From positions 92,224 through 156,223 of the IMG/VR virus record IMGVR_UViG_3300045970_000382: a DNA stretch of 64,000 nucleotides; one strand, 5' to 3'. This DNA is from a virus. A program made the translations under genes and the position numbers. Shown one piece after another: positions 17,630 through 24,888 of this stretch (the stretch's first letter is position 1; the number at the start of each line of letters is the position of its first letter). The notes below the pieces were generated by a model. That model was given only the letters and a program-made list of their open reading frames with translations. It was not told the DNA's origin and did no database searches.

Positions 17630-18727
17630 TCAATTTAGCCTTGTCATAGAAGAAATAATATGATGGAACATATTGGGTATAGCAGCAGCACTTTTAGTTT
17701 CCACTTGTTCTCTATTAACGTTTATTAATTCAGATAAATAATTATTATCCATTTTTTGAAAAGTATCTAATAATTTTAGAGTGTATTGTGTAGAGTAATC
17801 AGTATTAGCAGGATATCTAAACAGGTCTAAGAATATTTCAGGATATGATAATGCATCAGGAACTATGGGGATGCAACCTGCAAAAAGTGATTCAATCATA
17901 CTGATTCCAAAAGTCTCTTGTTTGGCTAAAGATATACTGTATTTGCATTGGTTTAATAGAGTGTAAAACTCATCCTTAGTCTTAGTAAGATTTTGAGTAA
18001 TTTTTAATTCATAGCCACGATTCTTTAATTCTTTATTAAGGAAATCTAATGAACTTTTACTTTTTTCTTTACTAAGTCTATGTGGAAAAGCTACCCAATT
18101 TTTCTTATGTTCAAGTTTTGTATTGACTAAAGATATTGAATCATAAAACGGTAAAGATGTCACTTTGATTTTTTTATTAATAGATATATAATCTTTATCA
18201 TCTAATTGTGTTCTCACAAATTTAAGAATTAAATTTTTATGGAACTCCGTTGCTACGAAAATGGTATTTGAAATTAAAAGCCAACCTGTTTCAAAATTTT
18301 TTGACCAATTTTGGACACATTTTTGATAAGTTAAATCCCACTCGTCCCAAGTTCCAGCGTGCAATATGCCAAATATTTTTATTGATATTTCTAACATGGA
18401 TTCAATATATTTTAATTGCTCTATACCAGGATTCCACAAGTCGTGAAAAAACACTCCAAACTCAGTTTCACCCTCATAGTGGTGATGTTTAATAATTTTT
18501 ATTATTTCACACATCTGGGATGTTTTCCAAATGCCTGTATTTAATGGATTTAAAAAATGATGATTATCTATTGTATTTGAATCAAGTTTACTTCCATAAA
18601 CAGTTATATAAGTTATGCCATTTTTATCACCTGAAAGTATTTTATTTAGATAAGATCTAATCCATTCATCCCATTGTTTGCTATAACGGTTTTCTATCGG
18701 TTCGATTGGAGCATTGATTAAAAACAT
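17630..18727 (-). CDS. GT4-type glycosyltransferase
   Basis: 365 residues from the ATG at 18725-18727, which has AAGGA 8 nt upstream; an in-frame ATG 8 codons earlier lacks a ribosome-binding site. The C-terminal half has the GT-B nucleotide-sugar pattern: VAFPHRLSKEKS, then ISLAKQETFGISMIESLFAGCIPIVPD with the E-x7-E type helix. The N-half carries FHDLWNPGIEQLKYIE. Lying between QueD and FolE, it may decorate the 7-deazaguanine base, as glycosyltransferases do to other hypermodified phage DNA, but a cell-surface or protein target is possible. Confidence 0.75.
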   Translation of the reverse strand: MFLINAPIEPIENRYSKQWDEWIRSYLNKILSGDKNGITYITVYGSKLDSNTIDNHHFLNPLNTGIWKTSQMCEIIKIIKHHHYEGETEFGVFFHDLWNPGIEQLKYIESMLEISIKIFGILHAGTWDEWDLTYQKCVQNWSKNFETGWLLISNTIFVATEFHKNLILKFVRTQLDDKDYISINKKIKVTSLPFYDSISLVNTKLEHKKNWVAFPHRLSKEKSKSSLDFLNKELKNRGYELKITQNLTKTKDEFYTLLNQCKYSISLAKQETFGISMIESLFAGCIPIVPDALSYPEIFLDLFRYPANTDYSTQYTLKLLDTFQKMDNNYLSELINVNREQVETKSAAAIPNMFHHIISSMTRLN

Positions 18728-18731
18728 TGTT

Positions 18732-19019
18732 TTATTCCTTATTATAAACATTTAGTATTTGAGTAGGCCAGTTTTGTATCTCTTTTTTTAATGATTCTTT
18801 ACCCGTGTCCCCACTCATGTAGAAATCGAAAAGGCGACATTGTTCTGAAATAATTTTCATATTTTCAGCTAATAATTCTATACCTTTTATTATTTCAATG
18901 TCTTCGTGTGTAATATCATAATCTATTATTCCTTTTACTGAATTATGTATATCTGATAACATTTCATCTGCTAAATTGCTGATCTGATAATGCACGTAAT
19001 TGTAGTGTCCTCCACTCAT
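18732..19019 (-). CDS. Conserved small phage-type protein (MSGGHYNY family)
   Basis: 95 residues starting MSGGHYNYVHYQI; this opening is familiar from short hypothetical proteins of phages and their hosts, without assigned function. The rest is acidic and helical. Sits between FolE (10 nt) and the glycosyltransferase. Real by context; function unknown. Confidence 0.65.
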   Translation of the reverse strand: MSGGHYNYVHYQISNLADEMLSDIHNSVKGIIDYDITHEDIEIIKGIELLAENMKIISEQCRLFDFYMSGDTGKESLKKEIQNWPTQILNVYNKE

Positions 19020-19029
19020 TTTGTTTCTC

Positions 19030-19599
19030 CTATCTTATTGAGTCAAAAAATTCTGTTCGAGAAACTAGGTTCTCAAAACAACCAAGGTATGCAGTTGTAG
19101 ATATAGTGCTGTTATGAGTTTTTACTCCCCTAATTTTCATACAAAGATGCTGTCCTGTAATATGCACTATACAGCCTTTTGATTTAAGACTTCTATCAAG
19201 AGTTTTAACAATATCTGTTGTTAATTGCTCTTGAAGAATTGGTCTAGCTGCTAGTAATTCAATAACTCGTGGTATTTTACTTAATCCAATAACTACATTA
19301 TTTGGAATATACGCAAAATTTATTTTCATCTCAACTGGGAGAAAATGGTGTGGGCAAACACTCCAAACATCTAAATTCCTGAACGTTATCATTTCGTTAT
19401 AATCTGCTGGAAATGTTGTATTAAGAATCTTTTCCATTTCTTTTTCAGAATCGGGACTTAATCCTCTAAATATCTCTTTGTATGATCTTGCTACTCTAGC
19501 AGGGGTTTGTGCAAAATTAGGATCATTTAAATCTAATCCTAGAGTTTCTAATATGGATTTAAAGTGTTGTTCAATATCTAATAATTGATTAGGTGTCAT
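19030..19599 (-). CDS. folE: GTP cyclohydrolase I (FolE)
   Basis: 189 residues, family length. Zinc ligands are C82 and H85 in VCPHHFLP and the distal cysteine in GQHLCM. QTPARVARSYKEIF and SKIPRVIELLAARPILQEQLT are conserved FolE stretches. Makes dihydroneopterin triphosphate from GTP, the entry step to folate and to 7-deazaguanines. In phages it typically accompanies QueD/E/C and DpdA. A 14-bp hairpin sits just before its ribosome-binding site. Confidence 0.93.
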   Translation of the reverse strand: MTPNQLLDIEQHFKSILETLGLDLNDPNFAQTPARVARSYKEIFRGLSPDSEKEMEKILNTTFPADYNEMITFRNLDVWSVCPHHFLPVEMKINFAYIPNNVVIGLSKIPRVIELLAARPILQEQLTTDIVKTLDRSLKSKGCIVHITGQHLCMKIRGVKTHNSTISTTAYLGCFENLVSRTEFFDSIR

Positions 19600-19610
19600 A
19601 TTATTTCCTT

Positions 19611-19646
19611 AAAGTATATCCGATTATTTTACATCGGATATACTTT
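19611..19646 (-). promoter_or_regulatory. Perfect 14-bp hairpin just upstream of the FolE ribosome-binding site
   Basis: AAAGTATATCCGAT (19611-19624) and its reverse complement (19633-19646) enclose an 8-nt loop. The FolE Shine-Dalgarno AAGGA follows immediately. No T-run follows on the minus strand, so it is not a classical terminator for ParB. It could stabilise or regulate the folE message. Confidence 0.6.
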
Positions 19647-19655
19647 AGTTATTTA

Positions 19656-20612
19656 TTACTCTGTTACTTGTTCTTTTTCCTGTTCTTTTAACAGTTTAGC
19701 TGCCTTACGCTCTTCATTCAATTTTTGTAATGGAGAAGTAGCACGTTTTATTTCTGTTTTTATATCCTCATTAAAGAAACAATGAAAACCAGCAGTATCA
19801 ATGAACGCAGAAACTATTGTTTCCAATTCTTCTTCTGATTTGGAATCTATTTTTATTAGTATATAATCATCTGGTATGGGGTGTTTTGGTCCTTGTATTT
19901 TTTCTTGTTCTTCTATCTCTTTTTCTTCTTGCAAAACTTCGTTGTGGTCTTTAACATCGTTTTTTCCAGTAGCCTTGTCAACATGCTTTTTCAATTCAGC
20001 TACAGACCACTTTTTATCCACTGCTTTTTGAGCCATAGCAAGTTGTTCTTCTTTGGGTAATGATAAAATATTTAAACCATGCCAATATTCCAATTCTTTC
20101 TTAGTAATCATTGTTTGGATAGCACTTTCAAGCTTTATAAGTCTCAAAGCATTAGCCACATGGGGTCGTGACTTACCAATTTGTTTGGCGAGTGTTTCTT
20201 GAGTAAACTTGCCTTTTTCCATAAGACTTCTCAAGGCGTATGCTTCTTCTATGGGCGATAAATCAGTCCGTTGTAAGTTTTCAATCAAAGCTAGTAACGA
20301 AGATTCATTTTCAGTATGAACAGATATGATTGCTTTAATGCGTTTTTTATCCAATAAAATATGTGCCCGCCAGCGACGTTCACCAGCAATCAGTTCATAT
20401 TCTTCTCCATCTTCAGCCGGTTCTTCTAACAAACGAACTGCTATGGGTTGAATCATGCCATTAACATCAATGGATTCAGCCAGCTCTTCTAACTCTTTTT
20501 GGTTAAAATCCTTTCGGGGTTGGTTCCGATTAGGGACGATGTTTGAAACTTCTACGAATTTCAATTCGTCAGTCAGAGTTTCAGTGACGGTTTTTCTTTT
20601 TAAAGCACTCAT
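19656..20612 (-). CDS. ParB-like partition/nuclease-family protein 1
   Basis: 318 residues from the ATG at 20610-20612, chosen because GGAG lies just upstream. ParB domains in order: NIVPNRNQPRKDFN, LAESIDVNGMIQPIAV, the CTP-binding GERRWRA (box II), ENLQRTDLSPIEEA and the HTH TQETLAKQIGKSRPHVANALRL. No ParA is adjacent. In phages, orphan ParB-like proteins serve as DNA-binding regulators, nucleases or segregation factors. The C-terminus is charged and coiled-coil-like. Has its own promoter (20676-20704). Confidence 0.85.
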   Translation of the reverse strand: MSALKRKTVTETLTDELKFVEVSNIVPNRNQPRKDFNQKELEELAESIDVNGMIQPIAVRLLEEPAEDGEEYELIAGERRWRAHILLDKKRIKAIISVHTENESSLLALIENLQRTDLSPIEEAYALRSLMEKGKFTQETLAKQIGKSRPHVANALRLIKLESAIQTMITKKELEYWHGLNILSLPKEEQLAMAQKAVDKKWSVAELKKHVDKATGKNDVKDHNEVLQEEKEIEEQEKIQGPKHPIPDDYILIKIDSKSEEELETIVSAFIDTAGFHCFFNEDIKTEIKRATSPLQKLNEERKAAKLLKEQEKEQVTE

Positions 20613-20675
20613 AATATTCTCCAATTGATAAGATTAATATGTTTTATAAATTACAAATAAATAAAATCATGGCTT

Positions 20676-20704
20676 ATTATATACAAACTAAAACCGCTTG
20701 TAAA
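20676..20704 (-). promoter_or_regulatory. Sigma-70-type promoter for ParB 1 / FolE operon
   Basis: Minus strand: TTTACA (20699-20704), 17-nt spacer containing TTTTAGTTTGTA, TATAAT (20676-20681). Lies 64 nt upstream of the ParB start. Confidence 0.75.
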
Positions 20705-20732
20705 GTGTTTTATAAAACTTTTTTAGGGGAAC

Positions 20733-20757
20733 AAGACCCCGTTTTAAACGGAGTCTT
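20733..20757 (-). terminator. Terminator-like hairpin after the 201-residue gene
   Basis: AAGACTCCGTTT pairs with AAACGGGGTCTT (one mismatch) on the minus strand. A second small hairpin TGCACTCTAAAGTGCA (about 20767-20782) precedes it. The T-run is weak, so termination is probable but not certain. Confidence 0.5.
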
Positions 20758-20790
20758 ATCTTAAGATATGCACTTTAGAGTGCATTGAGA

Positions 20791-21396
20791 TTATTTTTTA
20801 GTAATAGAAAAGACTTCACCAGCTGCATTGACAATTTGGCCTTTTTTGACAGCAGCTTCAAGTATACGGAGACTGTTATACCAGATGATATGAGCAGAAG
20901 ATCTTTTTGCAACTACGTTAAGTTTTTCTAATTCATCCATTAGACAATCGAGAGTTAAATCAAAATGGTCAAGAATAATTTCCCGCATAATGCCACTGTT
21001 GCTGGGTGCTGAAACTTTAGGAGTTTTAGGAGTTTTAGGTTCTTTTGCAGTTTTAGGAACTTTAGGTTCTTTTGCAGCTTTAACAGGTTTTGGTTCTTTT
21101 TCAGTTTTTTCTTTGATTGAACGGATTCTGGCAGGTTTTGCAACAATTGGAGTGTAAGCAGCAATAACTTCATCTAGACCATCCAGTTCAGGTGGTACCC
21201 AATCATCATTATCAATATTATTCTCGAATCCATCTGCAAAAAGTATGTACCAATCTTGAGCTTCAGGATCTAACGCGTCCCAATCTTCTTCTGGAGCTTT
21301 TGACAGCAAGAGAGCAACTTCTTTTAAGTATTCAAGTTTATCTTCGCCTGCATAAGGCTTTTTTAAAAATTCTTCTATCTTATCATATACTGACAT
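20791..21396 (-). CDS. Protein with Lys/Pro-rich linker and possible winged-helix C-domain
   Basis: 201 residues: an acidic N-domain (MSVYDKIEEFLKKPYAGED..), a repetitive AKEPK/PKTPK linker at about 95-130, and a C-domain of ~65 residues (MREIILDHFDLTLDCLMDELEKLNVV..) with helix-helix-strand character. The linker resembles histone-tail-like or DNA-tethering segments. No known family. Slippage of the repeats creates a second open frame in the same region that I do not regard as a gene. Confidence 0.65.
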   Translation of the reverse strand: MSVYDKIEEFLKKPYAGEDKLEYLKEVALLLSKAPEEDWDALDPEAQDWYILFADGFENNIDNDDWVPPELDGLDEVIAAYTPIVAKPARIRSIKEKTEKEPKPVKAAKEPKVPKTAKEPKTPKTPKVSAPSNSGIMREIILDHFDLTLDCLMDELEKLNVVAKRSSAHIIWYNSLRILEAAVKKGQIVNAAGEVFSITKK

Positions 21397-21510
21397 AATT
21401 ATTTTCCTCTTATTAAAAGTTATTAGATTTTTAATTAAAAATCTTAATTAAAATGAGCGTGAATTGTAGTTCAAAAATCTTATAAAGTAAAGAGTTGATT
21501 TAAATTAATT

Positions 21511-21720
21511 TTACAGTTTAGTAAATGGATAATTCCCCTTAATTTCAGCATTTAAAAATTTGCCTTTTGAATCGGCATCTAAAAAGTCTTCAAAAATTTT
21601 TAATGGCACATGATTATACATATACTCGGAGCCATTTTTAAATTCAACAGTTAACTCCTTGCTTTCTTCATTGTAAGACAGACTTGCAATATTACTGGAT
21701 GATACCTCAATTTTTTTCAT
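21511..21720 (-). CDS. KTSC-domain protein
   Basis: 69 residues matching the KTSC pattern: S-N-I-A-S-L-S-Y, LTVEFKNGSEYMYNHVP, then F.DFLDADSKGKFLNAEIKGNYPF. KTSC domains are small beta-barrel-like modules common in phages, often next to or fused with nucleic-acid enzymes; the role is unknown. Single-gene unit bounded by non-coding DNA on both sides. Confidence 0.75.
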   Translation of the reverse strand: MKKIEVSSSNIASLSYNEESKELTVEFKNGSEYMYNHVPLKIFEDFLDADSKGKFLNAEIKGNYPFTKL

Positions 21721-21740
21721 ATATTACTCCTATGTTAATA

Positions 21741-21839
21741 ATGTGTTTTAAGCGTGTTTAAATTTCAACGGTTATCAGTGCATAGCTATGTTTAAAACTA
21801 AGCTTAAAACGCATTTTTAGTGGTTATTTAACGGGATTT
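21741..21839. repeat. Recurrent intergenic element, copy A
   Basis: About 100 nt between the KTSC gene and HNH/AP2 copy 5. Pattern GTGTTTTAAGC ... CTAAGCTTAAA.CGC.TTTTT.G.GG.TATTT.AAC.GG.TTT is shared with 32283-32378 and more loosely with 39288-39390 and 14438-14519. It is not coding in either strand. Confidence 0.5.
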
Positions 21840-22574
21840 TCAGTCATCAATATCGACTACGCGATTCATTAGTATTGTATATATTTCAGGATCTAAATCA
21901 TCTTTAAATAAATTACCTAACCTTTTAAATTCAGCTTCTTTAGCTGCTTTATAGGCTAGCCTAGCTTCTTCTTCTGTTTTGTAACTACCAAGGTACTTTA
22001 ATTTTCCTTCAACGTTACAAGCAGCTTTGTATGGATTTGTTTTACTACCAGAAGGAGAAACTCCAATACGAAATTCACCTCTACTAGCATCACTTTTTTC
22101 TAAAACAGTGTTTATCTGAGGTGGAACTAAGCAACAAGTTTCTGGTGAATATAGCTTGTTTCCTTTAATACGAAGATCTTTGTCTATTTGCCAAAATAAA
22201 GCAGATCCAAACATTGATAAGTAATCAGGAGCAAAATTCTGAAAATTCCACCAACGTTCACATACAGTACAAGCACTATAAGTAGGCCATACACCTCTAA
22301 TAGTTTCATTATAACATCTTCGTAACATCTGAATCCAACAATTATAAATTCTTGGATATAATTTACAAGAATAATTTCCAACTCCAATAAATGCAATACC
22401 ATAAATAATTGGATGATTTAGATTCTTAACCTGACCATTTCTTAAAGCGCCAGCATTACAAATTTTTTCAGTCCCATCTTTAAATCTAATTTTTACATTG
22501 TTATAATCTATATATTCCATAACAGTGCAATTACCAGATTTATTTGTTTTGAATACATCACCTATTTTAATCAT
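21840..22574 (-). CDS. HNH/AP2 homing-endonuclease-like protein, copy 5
   Basis: 244 residues, complete: N-domain VGDVFKTNKSG-type opening, HNH-like core (CTVCERWWNFQNF, IDKDLRIKGNKLYSPETCCLVP), AP2 domain (FRIGVSPSGSKTNPY..LGSYKTEEEARLAYK). Its ATG overlaps the stop of the helicase C-part by 4 nt (ATGA type). Another case of insertion precisely at the 3' end of an essential-looking gene. Confidence 0.85.
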   Translation of the reverse strand: MIKIGDVFKTNKSGNCTVMEYIDYNNVKIRFKDGTEKICNAGALRNGQVKNLNHPIIYGIAFIGVGNYSCKLYPRIYNCWIQMLRRCYNETIRGVWPTYSACTVCERWWNFQNFAPDYLSMFGSALFWQIDKDLRIKGNKLYSPETCCLVPPQINTVLEKSDASRGEFRIGVSPSGSKTNPYKAACNVEGKLKYLGSYKTEEEARLAYKAAKEAEFKRLGNLFKDDLDPEIYTILMNRVVDIDD

Positions 22575-23704
22575 GCTGTCTCCTTTATTAAAGCTTTTGC
22601 CTGTGTTACTACTTTTGGTGCAAGAGTTTTACCAAGGAGTTGTATAACTTTGTCTTTGTTTTCAACTATATCTTCTAAAGTTTTTATTCCAGCAGCATCC
22701 AACTTCTTGGCTTTCACTATTCCAATTCCATCTAACGAAACTAATTCGGCTAGACCGGCTCTGACACCATGTTTTACACGGAGTGCAATAATAGTTAGTT
22801 CTTTAGAACTCTCCCAACCAAATAATCCATTCATCCACGTTAATGCTCCAATTATTCTATCAATATCAGATCGTAATTGTCGTGAGTAAATATGGATTCC
22901 TTCTTGTTCAGTTAGAACATCATATAAATCTGCAGCAATAGTACTTTTAGTTATAGATTTTGATACTAGTTGAGGAATTGTATCTAAAACAGCTTCAGAA
23001 TAATTCTCAACGAATTCTATATCTTTAGCAGCTATATAACCAGCCTGCATACTTGGAGTTGTTCCAAGAGTATAGGAAATAGCCAAATCACTAGACCAGA
23101 GATTATGATTATAGATATTCATAAAATTCATATACCAATGAAAAACATCTCTTGGATAAAAATAAAGAGTAGCACTTATTTTACCTAACGAAGTAATCTT
23201 AAACACACCAGTATCTGTAAGTGTTAACATTCTTATTTTAATAAGATCAGCTAATACTTGATCTATAAACCCATCTTCTAATTTTAACTGAATAGCTGCC
23301 AATGATCTTAAAAACCAATGTCTTAGTGTTTCCCTATTCCAAACCTCACCATTGGATATTTCAGCCAGTACATGAAATCCTAAAATGTCACTGTTAATCA
23401 AAGTAGATATGATATTTCGTGGATTATTTATTTTATATTGCCATGAAGAAACATTATCACAGATAAAATAACAACGACCTATATCAGACCAACCTAAACG
23501 ACCACAACGTCCAGCAGCCTGCAATATATCTAATTCATCTATTTGACTAAGACCACGTGTGTTACCTACAATAATAACATTGGTAGCACAGGTGTTGCAG
23601 TTATGTGTTAAGATTTTATTAGCAAAAAAGTTATGGTTCTTTTCTACAGATAAGTCTATATGGATATTTTCTGATTTTCGCTTCACAATAGATGTTATTT
23701 TCAT
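22571..23704 (-). CDS. SF2 (Ski2/Hel308-like) helicase, C-terminal part preceded by C-intein half
   Basis: 377 residues. Residues 1-35 are a split-intein C-half ending NHNFFANKILTHN, directly followed by Cys36 as +1 residue. From there CNTCATNVIIVG and LDILQAAGRCGRLGW are helicase motifs V and VI, continuing the chain that stops at residue 947 of the N-part. The C-terminal region has a winged-helix/ratchet-like segment and a helix-hairpin-helix LVSLDGIGIVKAKKLDAAG. A full helicase would form only after protein trans-splicing with the 24580-27729 product. Starts inside the endonuclease gene (74-nt overlap). Confidence 0.85.
   Translation of the reverse strand: MKITSIVKRKSENIHIDLSVEKNHNFFANKILTHNCNTCATNVIIVGNTRGLSQIDELDILQAAGRCGRLGWSDIGRCYFICDNVSSWQYKINNPRNIISTLINSDILGFHVLAEISNGEVWNRETLRHWFLRSLAAIQLKLEDGFIDQVLADLIKIRMLTLTDTGVFKITSLGKISATLYFYPRDVFHWYMNFMNIYNHNLWSSDLAISYTLGTTPSMQAGYIAAKDIEFVENYSEAVLDTIPQLVSKSITKSTIAADLYDVLTEQEGIHIYSRQLRSDIDRIIGALTWMNGLFGWESSKELTIIALRVKHGVRAGLAELVSLDGIGIVKAKKLDAAGIKTLEDIVENKDKVIQLLGKTLAPKVVTQAKALIKETA
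23600..23704 (-). other. Split intein, C-terminal half
   Basis: 35 codons starting MKITSIVKRKSENIHIDL and ending in the conserved HN before Cys+1. Length and ending match known C-halves (about 35 residues) of phage-type split inteins. Its partner is at 24580-24888. Confidence 0.85.
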
Positions 23705-24548
23705 AATTTTTTAATATTTTTTTAATTTCAATTTGGAATTTATTAAGAACAGCTTGTGGAGAATCTTTCCTATAATTAAAAGGAATTCTTATAACATGCC
23801 ATCCTAATGATTGTAAAAATAAATCTTTTCTATTATCACTTTCTATTTTTTCAGGACTTGAGTGACATATATCTGAATCTATTTCAATAGCAATTTTAAA
23901 TTCAAGAATAGCAAAATCTATACAATATCCTCTATGACATTTACCATTATTATCAGGTTCAGGATAATTAAAATCTATTTTAAAAGGTAATTTAATAATG
24001 TTTATCCAAGAAATTATTTTCTTTTCAAATTTACTAGGCTCTTGATACATACCAAGATAATGCCAAGCTGTATGTTCACGTTGAAGTTTTTTTGATTCTT
24101 CAGTATGTTTTTTCCCATAAAAATGATTATCTTTACCTGATTCATTTTCATTTTTTACACGTCTTGGGAATGTTGGAGTATTTTGATAATGGGCTTTCAT
24201 TGTCTTGCTTATCTGTTGTTTTGTTTCATTTGTTTGTGCAGGTCTTAATGCAAAAGATGCTTTCATTTTTAATGAAAATTCTTCTGTTTTCCAAAGTTCT
24301 TTATTTTGTAAATTACGCTCTTTAACTTTGTCAGGATTAGCTTTGCAATAGGCTTTTGAAGTTTCTCTTTTATTATCTTTCCATTTTTGACTAACTAAAG
24401 GAGCGTTAGGATATTTAACTTTGTATTCAGTTAATTTATATCCATGCGTAAAAAATAAATGTCCATTAGTTATTTGTTTACATTGTTTACCACATTCTCT
24501 ACAAGAGATTGTTTCATATGTATCATTTTCAAACATTAGCTTCACCAT
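23631..24548 (-). CDS. Homing endonuclease with Vsr-like EDxHD domain, between the split-intein halves
   Basis: 305 residues. N-terminal C-x2-C-x3-C zinc-finger-like stretch (ISCRECGKQCKQ), a middle region of repeated lysine-rich NUMOD-like segments (HFYGKKHTEESKKLQ), and a C-terminal nuclease core: FKIAIEIDSDICH, DNRKDLFLQSLGWHVIRIP. The E-x-D...H...D pattern with GW.V.R is the Vsr/EDxHD family found free-standing inside fractured genes with split inteins. Its position between both intein halves matches that arrangement exactly. Confidence 0.85.
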   Translation of the reverse strand: MVKLMFENDTYETISCRECGKQCKQITNGHLFFTHGYKLTEYKVKYPNAPLVSQKWKDNKRETSKAYCKANPDKVKERNLQNKELWKTEEFSLKMKASFALRPAQTNETKQQISKTMKAHYQNTPTFPRRVKNENESGKDNHFYGKKHTEESKKLQREHTAWHYLGMYQEPSKFEKKIISWINIIKLPFKIDFNYPEPDNNGKCHRGYCIDFAILEFKIAIEIDSDICHSSPEKIESDNRKDLFLQSLGWHVIRIPFNYRKDSPQAVLNKFQIEIKKILKNYENNIYCEAKIRKYPYRLICRKEP

Positions 24549-24579
24549 TAGCTTACCTTAGGATTAGCTTACATTAACA

Positions 24580-24888
24580 TTAACTAAAATCAGTGTCAAG
24601 ATTAAACAAATCTTCTTCCCCTGTAAGATTTTGTGCTTCAATTATTGAAAAAGAATTATCTTTATTTTTACAATAAAAAGGATGTTTTCTATCTACAATT
24701 ATTGTTTTTCCATTTTCTAATGTAATAACAAACTCATTAATAGGTCCATATTCTAAGACATTAAGAATATTATCTTGTTCTAAATATCCTTGTTCATTCC
24801 AAGATAAAATTTCATCATTGATTTTAATATCTTTAGCTAATTTTTCTGTCCCATTAGACATAGTTACTAATGTATCTTTTGATACAGA
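24580..24888 (-). other. Split intein, N-terminal half
   Basis: Codons 948-1049: Ser1 start SVSKDTLVTMSNGTEKLAKD, block B-like DRKHPFYCKN, ending in a stop. About 102 residues, the usual N-half length. It interrupts helicase motif V between LAWG and CNTCATN. Confidence 0.85.

Noticed and set aside
20955-21173. 72-codon frame within the 201-residue gene
   Set aside because: It is a frame-shadow of the Lys/Pro repeat linker.
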